A DNA stretch of 64,000 nt, from assembly GCF_943371865.1 (NCBI RefSeq), contig NZ_CALRWL010000030.1, positions 11,114 through 75,113 of the forward strand, read 5' to 3'. This document shows, one piece after another, positions 50,049 to 59,578 of the stretch (positions are counted from its first letter, which is position 1; each line of letters begins with the position of its first letter). The notes under the pieces are model-generated. The model searched no databases and was not told the origin of the DNA. It was given only the letters and a program-made list of their open reading frames with translations. The translations under genes were made by a program, and so were the position numbers. This DNA is from Azorhizobium sp943371865 (GTDB lineage: Bacteria > Pseudomonadota > Alphaproteobacteria > Rhizobiales > Xanthobacteraceae).

Positions 50049-52115
50049 ATGACCTACGGCCTCGCGTTCGAACCCTTCCTGCCCTGGCCGGTGCTGGGCG
50101 CCATCGCCGCCGTAGCTGTGGTGCTGGCGCTGGCGCTGGTGGCCTCGCGCACCCGCGGCGCCGCCTTCCGCGCCTTGGCGCTGCTGGTGGGGCTGGTGGC
50201 GCTGGCCAATCCCTCGCTGACGCGGGAAGAGCGCGAGCCGCTGTCCTCCGTGGTGGCGGTGGTGGTGGACAAGTCCGCCAGCCAGAATTTCGGCGAGCGC
50301 ACCCAACAGACCGACGCCGCCCGCACCGCGCTGGATGCCCGGCTGAAGCAGATTCCGGGCCTGGAAATCCGCACCATCGAGGCTGATGCCCGCGACGGCG
50401 AGACCGACGGCACCCGCCTGTTCGCGGCCCTCTCCGCCGGCCTCGCCGACGTGCCGCCGGAGCGGGTGGCGGGCGCCATCATGATCACCGACGGGCGGGT
50501 GCATGACGTGCCCGGCGAGGCGGCCGCTTTGGGCTTTTCCGCCCCGGTGCACGGCCTCATCACCGGCAAGGCCGGCGAGCGCGACCGCCGGGTGGCGCTG
50601 GAGAAGGCGCCGCGCTTCGGCATCGTCGGCCAGCGCCAGACGCTGACCTTCCGCGTCACCGACGAGGGCGCCCCGGCCGGCGCTCGCGTGCCCGTCACCG
50701 TGCGCCGCGACGGCGAGGTGATCGCCAGCCCGGTGGTCGCCACCGGCCGCAGCGCCCAGGTGGAGGTGGAGATCGCCCACGCCGGGCCGAACATCGTCGA
50801 GGTGGAGGTGGCCCCGCTGGAGGGGGAACTGACGCCCATCAACAACCGCGCCGCCGTCTCCATCGACGGCATCCGCGACAAATTGCGGGTGCTGCTGGTC
50901 TCCGGCGAGCCGAACGTGGGCGAGCGCACCTGGCGCAACCTTTTGAAAAGCGACGCCAATGTGGATCTGGTGCACTTCACCATCCTGCGCCCGCCGGAGA
51001 AGCAGGACGGCACGCCCATCAACGAACTGTCGCTGATCGCCTTCCCGACGCGCGAGCTGTTCCAGACCAAGATCCGCGATTTCGATTTGATCATCTTCGA
51101 CCGCTACTCCCAGCAAGGGGTGCTGCCGCAGGTCTATTTCGACAATATCGTGCGCTATGTGCGCAATGGCGGCGCGCTGCTGGTGGCGGCCGGCACGGAC
51201 TTCGTCGAGCCCGGCTCGCTGTTCAACACGCCGCTGGAAGAGATCCTGCCCGCCGCGCCCACCGGCCAGACCACCGAAGCGCCCTATGTGGCCGGCCTCA
51301 CCGCCCCCGGCAAGCGCCATCCGGTGACCCGCGGCCTGCCGGGCGCCGAGAGCGAGCCGCCGAAATGGAGCCGCTTCTTCCGGGTGATCGATGCGGACGC
51401 CCGCTCCGGCGTCACGGTGATGCAGGCCCCGGGCGAGCGCCCGGTGCTGCAGCTGGACCGGGTCGGCCAGGGCCGCGTGGCGCTGCTGCTGTCGGACCAT
51501 TTCTGGCTATGGGCGCGCGGCTATGACGGCGGCGGCCCCTATATCGATCTGCTGCGCCGGCTCTCCCATTGGCTGATGAAGGAGCCGGACCTGGAGGAGG
51601 AACGCCTGAAGCTCTCCACCGCCGGCCGCGACCTGGTGGTGGAGCGCCAGACCATGGGCGACACCGTGCCCACTGCGCTCATCACCACCCCCTCCGGCGC
51701 CACCCGCACGCTCACCCTCACCCAGGCCGAGCCCGGCCTGTGGCGCGCCACCACCCCGGCGGATGAACTGGGCCTATGGCGGGCGGTGAACGGGCCATTG
51801 ACGGCGCTGACCAATATCGGCCCGCTGAACCCGAAGGAATTCGCCGAAGTCACCTCCACCAAGGACTGGCTCTCGCCCATCACCTCCGCCACCAGCGGCG
51901 GCCTGTGGCGCCTCGCCGATCTCAACGGCGCCGTGCCGCGGGTGGTGCAGGTGTCCTCCGGCGACCGGCTGGCGGGCGAAGACTGGCTGGGCCTGCGCAC
52001 CCGCGACGTCTCGGTGGTGAAGGGCATCGGCCTGTTCCCGCTGTTCGCGGGCCTGTCCGGCCTGTTGCTGCTGCTGGGCGTGATCACGGCGGCCTGGGTG
52101 CGCGAGGGGCGGTGA
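50049..52115 (+). CDS. vWA/glutamine-amidotransferase-like membrane protein of the MoxR cluster
   Basis: A 688-residue protein with two N-terminal membrane helices (VLGAIAAVAVVLALALVAS and FRALALLVGLVALANPS), a vWA-like segment (SVVAVVVDKSASQNFGER), Ig-like beta domains, and a class-I amidotransferase-like segment (DLIIFDRYSQQGVLP, GALLVAAGTDFVEPGS). A final helix (GLFPLFAGLSGLLLLLGVITAAW) ends the protein. No catalytic Cys of true amidotransferases is seen. It completes the moxR-DUF58-BatA/DUF4159 set found in many proteobacteria. Both ends in the membrane with a periplasmic core is the likely topology. Confidence 0.87.
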   Translation: MTYGLAFEPFLPWPVLGAIAAVAVVLALALVASRTRGAAFRALALLVGLVALANPSLTREEREPLSSVVAVVVDKSASQNFGERTQQTDAARTALDARLKQIPGLEIRTIEADARDGETDGTRLFAALSAGLADVPPERVAGAIMITDGRVHDVPGEAAALGFSAPVHGLITGKAGERDRRVALEKAPRFGIVGQRQTLTFRVTDEGAPAGARVPVTVRRDGEVIASPVVATGRSAQVEVEIAHAGPNIVEVEVAPLEGELTPINNRAAVSIDGIRDKLRVLLVSGEPNVGERTWRNLLKSDANVDLVHFTILRPPEKQDGTPINELSLIAFPTRELFQTKIRDFDLIIFDRYSQQGVLPQVYFDNIVRYVRNGGALLVAAGTDFVEPGSLFNTPLEEILPAAPTGQTTEAPYVAGLTAPGKRHPVTRGLPGAESEPPKWSRFFRVIDADARSGVTVMQAPGERPVLQLDRVGQGRVALLLSDHFWLWARGYDGGGPYIDLLRRLSHWLMKEPDLEEERLKLSTAGRDLVVERQTMGDTVPTALITTPSGATRTLTLTQAEPGLWRATTPADELGLWRAVNGPLTALTNIGPLNPKEFAEVTSTKDWLSPITSATSGGLWRLADLNGAVPRVVQVSSGDRLAGEDWLGLRTRDVSVVKGIGLFPLFAGLSGLLLLLGVITAAWVREGR

Positions 52116-52136
52116 GCCCCAGCGCTGCCGGACCGC

Positions 52137-52493
52137 TCACATATATTTGGCGTCGTGGCCGATCAGCAGGTCGCGTATGCCCTTCGGCACCGGAAAGCCG
52201 TAGCCGATCCAGTCGGTGAAGATGAAGGCGTCATCGGCGTGATAGGCGCTGGTGTAGAGATGCACGCCGACGATCTCCATGGCGATATAGAGCGCCTGGG
52301 CGGAATCGTGGCCGGCGGCATCCAGGGCCTGCTGCCGCTCCGGCCAGTCGATCTCGGTGCGGCAGACCCATGCGCCGCCCTTCTGGTAGGGCGCAAAGAT
52401 GCGGATGGGGACATCCGCCTCGCCCTGCGGCGTGCGAACCCGCAAGGTGCGCCCGGCGACCACGGCATCTCCGGACCGGGCTGATGGGGGCAT
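52137..52493 (-). CDS. Conserved small protein of unknown function
   Basis: A 118-residue soluble protein. Recognisable segments are RTLRVRTPQGEADVPIRIF near the start, WVCRTEIDWPER, and QALYIAMEIVGVHLYTSAYH, followed by IGYGFPVPKGIRDLLIG. It resembles a family of small uncharacterised proteins annotated as DUF6968; I am only moderately sure of that number. No signal or membrane segment. It is convergent with the MoxR cluster, 21 bases beyond it. Confidence 0.65.
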   Translation of the reverse strand: MPPSARSGDAVVAGRTLRVRTPQGEADVPIRIFAPYQKGGAWVCRTEIDWPERQQALDAAGHDSAQALYIAMEIVGVHLYTSAYHADDAFIFTDWIGYGFPVPKGIRDLLIGHDAKYM

Positions 52494-52603
52494 GGCGCCG
52501 TCCGCGACAGGATTGGAACACCAGCGACGCTAGCCGATGTTCCCGCTTTGTTCAATGATGATTTCAGCCCGCCCGGCCACCCCGGCTCCGACGCACCCAA
52601 GCC

Positions 52604-53530
52604 TCAGGCGGGAACGGCAACACCCGGCGCGTCGGCGGCCCGGCGGGCGGTGCTGGTTTCGTCGGTGGGGCAGATCAGGACGACGGAATTGGGGATCACC
52701 TGCTCCAGCTTGGTGATCATCACGTTGATCCGCTCCTGCACGCATCCCATGGACAGTTGGGAATCATAGCCCAGCATCAGCTCGATGAAATTGACCCCGC
52801 CGGCGCGGCGGGTGCGGATGCCGTGGAGCGCGTCATAGTCGTCATAATGGCTGGCCAGCACCCGCAGGAGGTCGAACTGCAGCCGTTCCTCCAGTGCCCG
52901 GTCGAGCAGGTCCAGCAGCGATCCCGACGCCATGCCCCAGAGGTGGTAGACGAAGAAACCGCACAGGGCGATGGCGGTGATCGGGTCGATATAGACCGCC
53001 CAGCCATAGTCCTTGAGCCAGGCGCCCAGCGAGAGCGGAATGACCAGGGCCAGGCTGTCGACGATGCCCATCAGATAGAAGCGGCGCTGGGCGTCCATCA
53101 CCGGCGATTGGCCGCTCTGTTCCATGCGGCTGATGCGCCGCCACATCCAGGCGAAGAACCCGATGGCCACCAGATTCAGGACGATGGCGGTGGTGGCGCC
53201 CTCCAGCGGCACCGGCCGGTAGAGCCCCTCGATGGCCTGCCACAGCACCAGGGCCACGAACGCCACATTGGCGCCCGCCAGCCCCACATTCAGCAGGTTC
53301 TCCAGCTTATCGAGGCCGTAATTGTAGGTCTCGGTTCGGCCGCGCGCGGTCCGGCGCACCACCTGCCAGGACAGGAACATGGCGCAAACATCCATGGACA
53401 GGCCGAGCGTATCGGCAAACACCGCGGATGAATTGCTGACCAGCGCCGCATAAATCATCGGCACCAGAAGAAGGAGACTGGCAAAGAAGCCTTGCCGGCT
53501 TATTTTGTCTTTTTCTTCGTTCGAAGCCAT
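52604..53530 (-). CDS. Cation diffusion facilitator (CDF) transporter
   Basis: A 308-residue protein with about six transmembrane helices and a C-terminal ferredoxin-like cytosolic domain (HGIRTRRAGGVNFIELMLGYD). Transmembrane 2 has SSAVFADTLGLSMDVCAMFLSW and transmembrane 5 has GIVDSLALVIPL; the Asp residues stand where CDF proteins bind zinc, iron, manganese or cobalt, but the typical HxxxD pattern is not clear, so the metal cannot be predicted. ATG 53530 is chosen over GTG 53542. It ends with a short, non-conserved tail. Confidence 0.85.
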   Translation of the reverse strand: MASNEEKDKISRQGFFASLLLLVPMIYAALVSNSSAVFADTLGLSMDVCAMFLSWQVVRRTARGRTETYNYGLDKLENLLNVGLAGANVAFVALVLWQAIEGLYRPVPLEGATTAIVLNLVAIGFFAWMWRRISRMEQSGQSPVMDAQRRFYLMGIVDSLALVIPLSLGAWLKDYGWAVYIDPITAIALCGFFVYHLWGMASGSLLDLLDRALEERLQFDLLRVLASHYDDYDALHGIRTRRAGGVNFIELMLGYDSQLSMGCVQERINVMITKLEQVIPNSVVLICPTDETSTARRAADAPGVAVPA

Positions 53531-53637
53531 CACCGCCGCCACAGTTTTAAACCGTTGGCGGATCTTCCATCGAAACCCGTGTCACCCTCATGACTTCAGC
53601 GGTACCAATCGACCGCATTCCTGCGGATGGCCCCCGG

Positions 53638-55566
53638 TCACGGCGCCGGCGGCTGGCCGATCCCCGCCTTCAGGAGCGGCACCAGATGCAGCGAGCCGGC
53701 GCCATTGAGATGGCCGCTGTCGATATAGCCCAGGCTCCCGTCCGGCAGGGTCGGGCGGCAGGTGAGGGCATCGCAGAAGGCGGCGCGGGGCAGCACCACC
53801 CGCACGCCGCGCACCTGCGCCCCAATCTCGCCCAGCGCCATCTCGATCGGCGCGGCGTTGGCCGCCGCCGTGGCGGCGGGCAGGTCGCAGGCGCTCTCGT
53901 CCAGCCCCAGGAACCGCTTGCGAATGAGGCAGCGGGCGCCGCCGCCGCCGCCGAAGTCCGGCGGCGGACCCACCAGAACCACCGCCTTGCCGGCCGCCGC
54001 CAGCTGCGCCACGGCGACCTTCAGCGCCGCCATGGTGGGCGCCAGCCCCGCGCCTGCGGGCCACAGGCCGGCGATCACCACCGTCGTCACCTTGGGGTCG
54101 GCGGCCAGCGCCGCCAGCGAAGCGCTGCGAAACGTCTCGCAATCGGCGTCCTCGCGGGTGGCGCCAGCCCCGACCCCCGGCGCCTGCGGGAAGCAGCCGG
54201 CCTTGGTCACCTGCAGCAGGCCATAGCCGGTGTCGCGGGCGATGGCATCCAGCGCCGGGGCGTGGTGGTTGGCAAACGAATCCCCCCACAGAGCGATCAC
54301 CGGCGCATCGGGGGCGGGATCGCCGAACCGGCATTGGGTGCCGGCAGGCGCCAGCCCCGGCCCCTGGAGGCAGGCCTTGGTGCCGCGCCACGAGTCCCCC
54401 AGCGCCGCCTGCGCCTTCAGGAACTCCGCGCTGGCCCGTCCCGGCAGACCGCCGGACAGGTCCAGGGCGATTCCGAGCCCCGCCAGCCCCGCCAGCGCCA
54501 GCAGGCCGACGGCGATGCTGCGCAGCTCCGAGCGCCGGCTGGCCGGGCCATGGCGGCGAAACCGGCTCTCCACGAAGCGCCAGGACAGGATCGACACCGC
54601 CACCGCGCCGCCCACCAGCATCACACCCGCGACCAGCCCCGGATCGCCCCCGGCGTGAAACTTGAAGAAGCCGAGGATCGGCCAGTGCCACAGATAGAGC
54701 GAATAGGAGATCAGCCCGATGCCGGCCAAGGGCTTGAGCGCCAGCAGGCGGTTCGCCACGGGCGTGCGCCCCTCCTCCCCGGCCCAGATCAATAGCAGCG
54801 CCCCGCCCGCCGGCAGCAGCGCCGAGAGGCCGGGAAAGATGGTGGTGCGATCAAACAGCGCCAGCGCGGCGACGATCATGGCGAGGCCGGTTGCCGCCAG
54901 CGCCTCCGGCAGCCAGCGCCCGCTCAGGCGCGGCACCAGGCCCAGCGCCAGCACGGAGCCCAGCAGCAGTTCCCAGGCCCGCGAGGTGAAATTGTAGAAG
55001 GCGCTGTTGGGCCGCTGGATGGCATTCTTGGTGGCCACATAAAGCGAGACCAGCAGCACCGCCCAGATCACCAGCCCGCGAAATCGCTTGAGGCGAGGAT
55101 GGGACAGCACGATCAGCGCCAGCGGAAAGAACAGATAGAATTGCTCCTCCACCGCCAGCGACCACATATGCAGCAGGAACTGCTCCTCGGCGCCGGGGGC
55201 GAAATAGCCGGCGGTGGCAAGAAAATGGCGATTGGCCAGAAAAACCGACGCATATTCCAGCGCCCGGCCATAGGGGATCAGCATCACCGGCGGCAAGGTC
55301 GCCACCGCCATGGCCGTGGTGGCCAGCGCCACCAGCGCATAGGCCGGCACGATGCGCCGCACCCGGCGATCATAGAAGGTGGCGAAGCTGAACCGGTCCT
55401 TGGCCAGATCGCCGGCGATGATGGCGGTGATCAGATAGCCGGAGATGACGAAGAACACGTCGACGCCCACATAGCCGCCGGGCACCAAAGCGGCATTGGC
55501 GTGATAGAGCACCACGGGCACCACCGCGAGCGCGCGCAGGCCGCTGATGTCCGCTCTGTACTGCAT
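53638..55566 (-). CDS. Acyltransferase-3 / SGNH hydrolase fusion (OafA-like)
   Basis: A 642-residue protein. The first 370 residues are a ten-helix acyltransferase-3 domain that starts YRADISGLRALAVVPVVLYH and has the conserved GVDVFFVISGYLIT and the catalytic-type HMWSLAVEEQFYLFFPL. After a linker helix (LLALAGLAGLGIALDL), the C-terminal SGNH domain faces the periplasm with block I WGDSFANHH and block V DSGHLNG. Such proteins O-acetylate lipopolysaccharide, capsule or other surface glycans. No polysaccharide genes are adjacent, so the acceptor is unknown. Confidence 0.92.
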   Translation of the reverse strand: MQYRADISGLRALAVVPVVLYHANAALVPGGYVGVDVFFVISGYLITAIIAGDLAKDRFSFATFYDRRVRRIVPAYALVALATTAMAVATLPPVMLIPYGRALEYASVFLANRHFLATAGYFAPGAEEQFLLHMWSLAVEEQFYLFFPLALIVLSHPRLKRFRGLVIWAVLLVSLYVATKNAIQRPNSAFYNFTSRAWELLLGSVLALGLVPRLSGRWLPEALAATGLAMIVAALALFDRTTIFPGLSALLPAGGALLLIWAGEEGRTPVANRLLALKPLAGIGLISYSLYLWHWPILGFFKFHAGGDPGLVAGVMLVGGAVAVSILSWRFVESRFRRHGPASRRSELRSIAVGLLALAGLAGLGIALDLSGGLPGRASAEFLKAQAALGDSWRGTKACLQGPGLAPAGTQCRFGDPAPDAPVIALWGDSFANHHAPALDAIARDTGYGLLQVTKAGCFPQAPGVGAGATREDADCETFRSASLAALAADPKVTTVVIAGLWPAGAGLAPTMAALKVAVAQLAAAGKAVVLVGPPPDFGGGGGARCLIRKRFLGLDESACDLPAATAAANAAPIEMALGEIGAQVRGVRVVLPRAAFCDALTCRPTLPDGSLGYIDSGHLNGAGSLHLVPLLKAGIGQPPAP

Positions 55567-55724
55567 GCGGAGGTGAGAATCCTGGGCGGGGCGCGCGGGC
55601 CGGGAAGCCGTTACGCCGCAGACGGCGGCCGGCAGGTCCCAAGCGCAAAGCCCTCAGCCCCCGCGCTGCCATACAGCCCGGAGCCCTCAGAAGATTCGAT
55701 CAGTGTCCCACCACTGAAGGGTGT

Positions 55725-55782
55725 TCTAGAGCATGAAGCCGAAAAGTGGAACCGGGCTTTGGCGGAACAAGAAAGCTCTAAC
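55725..55782. repeat. Degenerate intergenic repeat (GAGCATGA...AAAAGTGG type)
   Basis: TTCTAGAGCATGAAGCCGA, then AAAAGTGGAACCGGG, matches the pattern of a widespread short intergenic repeat of Hyphomicrobiales, as known from many genomes of the order. Only part of the usual hairpin is kept. Confidence 0.55.
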
Positions 55783-55869
55783 TCGCTGTGGTGAATTGAT
55801 AATTCAGAATTCAAGCCGACTTTGGATTTCACCGGATTGAGAGCTGATGTCCCTTTTCAACGCCACAGC

Positions 55870-55983
55870 GCCGTCATGGCCGGGCTTGTCCCGGCCATCC
55901 ACGCGGTGAGGCCGGGCCGAACGTCCGCAGGTTCTCGCAAGCGGTTGGGCGTGGATGCCCGGCACAAGGCCGGGCATGACGGC
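55870..55983. repeat. Inverted pair of Rhizobiales palindromes (BIME-like)
   Basis: The first element (55870-55904) begins GCCGTCATGGCCGGG and the second (55949-55983) ends CCGGGCATGACGGC, its inverse; each holds a CCGGGC/GCCCGG-type palindrome around CTTGT or ACAAG. The two lie 44 bases apart, in the usual head-to-tail inverted doublet. Confidence 0.75.
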
Positions 55984-56078
55984 CTAATGGCGGCAGTGCC
56001 GTTTTTGAACGCCCATCCGGCCGTTTTGGGTGAAACAGCCAAGATGTTTCGGGCTTCCGAGAACCACCCGCCCCTCTG

Positions 56079-56897
56079 TCACCCCCGCGCCGCCGCCTGC
56101 TCCTCGCGGGTGCGGCGGGCGTCCTGGGATTTGGCCACCGCCGAGGCGATGATCACCGCCAGGGCCACCACGCCGATCAGGATGGTGCAGATGGCGTTGA
56201 TCTCCGGCGTCACCCCCAGCCGCACCTGGGAATAGATCCGCATGGGCAAGGTGGTGGCCCCCGGCCCGGTGGTGAAGCTGGCGATCACCAGATCATCCAT
56301 GGACAAAGTGAAGGCCAGCATGAAGCCGGACAGCACTGCCGGCAGGATCAGCGGCAAGGTGATGGTGAAGAAGGTCTTCAGCGGCGGGCAGCCCAGATCC
56401 AGCGCCGCCTCCTCCAATGCCCGGTCGAAGGTCACCAGCCGCGATTGCACCACCACCGCCACGAAGCACATGGTGAAGGTGATGTGGGCCAAGGTGATGG
56501 TCCAGAAGCCGCGCTCGAAGCCGATGGCCACGAACAGCAGCAGCAGCGACAGGCCGGTGATGACTTCCGGCATCACCAGCGGCGCATAGGTCATGCCGGA
56601 GAACAGGGTGCGGCCGTAGAAGCGCCCATAGCGGGTCAGCGCCAGCGCCGCCATGGTGCCCAAGACGGTCGCCACCACCGAAGACAGGAACGCCACCCGC
56701 AGCGTCACCCACAGGGCGTCCAGCAGCTGCTCGTTCTCCAGCAGCGCCCAATACCATTGGGTGGAAAAGCCCGCCCACACCGTCACCAGCCGCGAGGCGT
56801 TGAAGGAATAGATCACCAGCAGCAGGATGGGGATGTAGAGAAAGCTGAACCCCAGCACCAAGGCGGTGATGTTGAACCAGGTGAGATGGCGGCTCAT
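56079..56897 (-). CDS. Polyamine-type ABC transporter permease (PotC/PotI-like)
   Basis: A 272-residue inner-membrane permease with six transmembrane helices. The EAA loop is in EEAALDLGCPPLKTFFTITLPLILPA, typical of the PotB/PotC family. It starts at ATG 56897, overlapping the upstream permease gene by four bases (ATGA), so the two are co-translated. Together with the ATPase at 57860 they form a spermidine/putrescine-type importer. No substrate-binding protein gene lies next to it. Confidence 0.92.
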   Translation of the reverse strand: MSRHLTWFNITALVLGFSFLYIPILLLVIYSFNASRLVTVWAGFSTQWYWALLENEQLLDALWVTLRVAFLSSVVATVLGTMAALALTRYGRFYGRTLFSGMTYAPLVMPEVITGLSLLLLFVAIGFERGFWTITLAHITFTMCFVAVVVQSRLVTFDRALEEAALDLGCPPLKTFFTITLPLILPAVLSGFMLAFTLSMDDLVIASFTTGPGATTLPMRIYSQVRLGVTPEINAICTILIGVVALAVIIASAVAKSQDARRTREEQAAARG

Positions 56898-57811
56898 CGC
56901 CCGGCCTCCAATTCGCGCGCCTGCAGGTTCTGATAGATCACGATCGGCACCACCAGCAGCAGCAACAGCAGCACCGCCACCGCCGCCGAGGCGGTCCAGG
57001 AGCGGTTGACGGTGAACTCGGTCCACAGCGACTTGCCGATCATCAGCGTATCGGAGCCACCCAGCAGATCCGGGATCACGAACTCGCCCACCGCCGGGAT
57101 GAAGCACAGCAAGGCGCCCGCCGCGACACCGGGCAGGGAGAGCGGAAAGGTGATGGTCCAGAACGCCTTGGCCGGCGGGCAGCCCAGATCCTCCGCCGCT
57201 TCCAGCAAGGTGCCGTCCAGCTTCTCCAGCGCCGAATAGAGCGGCAGCACCATGAAGGGCAGATAGGAATAGACGATGCCGATATAGACCGCGAGATCGG
57301 TATTGAGGATCTGCAACGGCTCGCTGATCAGCCCCAGGGCGTCCAGCAGCTGATTGAGGAAGCCCTCGGGGGAGAGAATGCCGATCCAGGCATAGACCCG
57401 GATCAAGAACGAGGTCCAGAACGGCAGGATCACCAGCATCAGCAGCATGGGCTGGATGCCCTTGGGGGCGCGGGCCATGGCATAAGCGATCGGATAGCCC
57501 ACCAGCAGCAGCAGCGCGGTGGAGATGCCGGCGATCAGCAGGCTGGAGCCATAAGCGGCGATGAACTCGTTATCGAACGAGAGCACATAGAAGTAATTGG
57601 CGATGGAGAGCTGGGACAGGAAGTCCTTGAAACCGGCCCAGCCGGCGGCGGCATCGAACACCGGCGCATAGGGCGGCTGGGCGATCATGTCCTGCGACAG
57701 CGAGATCTTCAGCACGATCAGGAACGGCACCAGGAACAGCGCCAGCAGCCACAGATAGGGCACGGCGATGACGAACCGCCGGCCCCACCCCTTCTCCCCC
57801 GCCATGGCCAT
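56894..57811 (-). CDS. Polyamine-type ABC transporter permease (PotB/PotH-like)
   Basis: A 305-residue permease with six helices and the EAA loop LEAAEDLGCPPAKAFWTITFPLSLPG. It starts with a basic cytosolic segment (MAMAGEKGWGRRFV). Sequence type is PotH (putrescine) or PotB (spermidine). It lies 48 bases after the ATPase gene and overlaps the second permease gene. Confidence 0.92.
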   Translation of the reverse strand: MAMAGEKGWGRRFVIAVPYLWLLALFLVPFLIVLKISLSQDMIAQPPYAPVFDAAAGWAGFKDFLSQLSIANYFYVLSFDNEFIAAYGSSLLIAGISTALLLLVGYPIAYAMARAPKGIQPMLLMLVILPFWTSFLIRVYAWIGILSPEGFLNQLLDALGLISEPLQILNTDLAVYIGIVYSYLPFMVLPLYSALEKLDGTLLEAAEDLGCPPAKAFWTITFPLSLPGVAAGALLCFIPAVGEFVIPDLLGGSDTLMIGKSLWTEFTVNRSWTASAAVAVLLLLLLVVPIVIYQNLQARELEAGR

Positions 57812-57859
57812 GTGCGTCGCCTTCCTTGAGAGCGCGTGTGTGCGAACCGGGGTTTCGAT

Positions 57860-59026
57860 CTAGCTGGTGAGCACCACGCCCGCATCGGGCGAGAAGGTCA
57901 CCCACACCTTGTCCTCCCAGGTGATGGGCCGCTCCACCAGCCGCGAGACATTGGGCTTGGACACCTTCACCCGCGTGCCGCAGGGCATCTCCACATGGTA
58001 GATGGACAGATCGCCCAGATAGCCGATGTCCCAGATCACGCCGGTGAGGCAATTGGCGGTGATGTCCGCCGGCGGCTCCAAGGCGATGCGCATCTTCTCC
58101 GGGCGGATCGCCAGCCACACCGTGTCCCCCGCGTGCGCCTCCACGCTCTGGTCGAGCCGCAGCGGATAAGGGGTCTTGGGCGAGGCCAGTTCGCAACCGC
58201 CGGCGCCGGTCGCCACCAGGGTCGTCTCCAGCATGTTCACGTCGCCGATGAAGTCGGCGATGTAGCGGCTGGCCGGCTGCTCATAGATCACCGCCGGCGG
58301 GGCCACCTGCACCAATTTGCCCTGGTTCATCACCGCGATGCGATCCGCCACCGTCATGGCTTCCTCCTGGTCGTGGGTGACGATCAGGAAGGTCATGCCC
58401 AGCGACATCTGGAGATCCATCAGCTCGAACTGGGTCTCGTCGCGCAGTTTCTTGTCCAGCGCGGTGAGCGGCTCGTCCAGCAGCAGCACCTTGGGCCGCT
58501 TGGCCACCGAGCGGGCGAGCGCCACCCTTTGGCGCTGGCCGCCGGAGAGCTGGTGCGGCTTGCGCTTGGCAAAGGTGGTGAGCTTCACCAGGGCCAGCAT
58601 CTCCTCCACCCGGGCGGCGATGGCGGCTTTGCTCAAGTGATCCTGCTTGAGGCCGAAGGCGATGTTGTCCCAGACGCTCATGTGCGGGAACAGCGCATAG
58701 GACTGGAACATCATGTTCACCGGCCGCCGGTAGGGCGGGATGCCGGAAATGTCCTCGCCGGCCAGCGTGATGCGGCCCGAGGTGGGCTGCTCGAACCCGG
58801 CCAGCATGCGCATCAAGGTGGTCTTGCCGCAGCCGGAGGGGCCGAGCAGACCGAAGAACTCGCGCTCATAGATGTCGAGGCTGAGGTTCTCCACCGCGAC
58901 GAAGGCGCCGAAGCGCTTCACCACATTCTCGAACCGGATCAGCGGCGTGGCGGCGGGATCCGCCCATGGCGCGAAGGTGCGGCGCACGGCGCCGATGGTC
59001 TGGGTACGCGCCTTGTCCGCTGCCAT
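57860..59026 (-). CDS. Polyamine-type ABC transporter ATPase (PotG/PotA-like)
   Basis: A 388-residue ATPase. Walker A GPSGCGKT, signature LSGGQRQRVALARS, Walker B VLLLDEPLTALD and H-loop THDQEEA are intact. The C-terminal 120 residues form a TOBE domain (WLAIRPEKMRI). The N-terminal extension (about 30 residues before IRFENVVKRFG) is like that of PotG. First gene of the three-gene operon; it energises uptake of a polyamine-type cation, subject to a binding protein encoded elsewhere. Confidence 0.93.
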   Translation of the reverse strand: MAADKARTQTIGAVRRTFAPWADPAATPLIRFENVVKRFGAFVAVENLSLDIYEREFFGLLGPSGCGKTTLMRMLAGFEQPTSGRITLAGEDISGIPPYRRPVNMMFQSYALFPHMSVWDNIAFGLKQDHLSKAAIAARVEEMLALVKLTTFAKRKPHQLSGGQRQRVALARSVAKRPKVLLLDEPLTALDKKLRDETQFELMDLQMSLGMTFLIVTHDQEEAMTVADRIAVMNQGKLVQVAPPAVIYEQPASRYIADFIGDVNMLETTLVATGAGGCELASPKTPYPLRLDQSVEAHAGDTVWLAIRPEKMRIALEPPADITANCLTGVIWDIGYLGDLSIYHVEMPCGTRVKVSKPNVSRLVERPITWEDKVWVTFSPDAGVVLTS

Positions 59027-59333
59027 GCGACCCCCCGCAGTTGCGCTGAGGAGAGGCTATCCGCGTCGTGCCTTCCGCTCAAGCTCTGTGCACGCGCAAA
59101 AAGATGGCGGATGCGGTGGCATAGGACGCCAAATGTGGCAGCGGGGGATGGCACACGGTGTTGCAAGCGGGGAATTTCGCGTTGACCACAGCTTCGAGGC
59201 AGCTTCGAACGCGCAAGGCTTGCGCCTCCCGAAAGCATGTGGCAGAGACTGCGAACTCGCGGCGCCAAGCGTCGAGAGCGGGCCCCAAGATCGGCGCCCG
59301 GCGCGGAGTTCCTCCCGCCCAGCCGATCCGGAC
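59027..59333. other. Upstream region of the polyamine-type operon and tRNA-Thr
   Basis: About 307 bases between the divergent ATPase gene and the tRNA. No gene is supported. Promoters for both are expected here but no clear element was identified. Confidence 0.4.
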
Positions 59334-59408
59334 GCTGCGGTAGCTCAGTGGTAGAGCACTCCATTGGTAATGGAGAGGTCGAGAGTTCAATCCTCTCTCG
59401 CAGCACCA
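59334..59408 (+). tRNA. tRNA-Thr (anticodon GGT)
   Basis: A 75-base cloverleaf with the 3' CCA encoded. Acceptor GCTGCGG pairs with TCGCAGC (last pair G-T), D arm GCTC/GAGC, anticodon stem CTCCA/TGGAG around loop TTGGTAA (anticodon GGT), T arm GAGAG/CTCTC around TTCAATC. It reads ACC and ACU threonine codons. No integrase or att repeat is seen beside it. Confidence 0.95.
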
Positions 59409-59578
59409 GTTTTCAGCTTCACATCAAAGCGTTATCCTTCAGCGGCGCCAGCGGCGCGTCTGGGCTGGGCGAGCACAATGCAGGCTATGCCTGCAACCTG
59501 CGGCACCCAAGCGATCCCCAAGACATCCTCAGGCCAGCTTCCCGGTGCAGGCTCTTGCGATCCCAGGGAGGCATGCGC

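Larger units (their letters stand above)
55567..56078. other. Gap holding Rhizobiales-type intergenic repeats
   Basis: About 512 bases between the acyltransferase gene and the ABC operon. It contains the elements at 55725-55782 and 55870-55983. No gene is supported. Confidence 0.6.
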
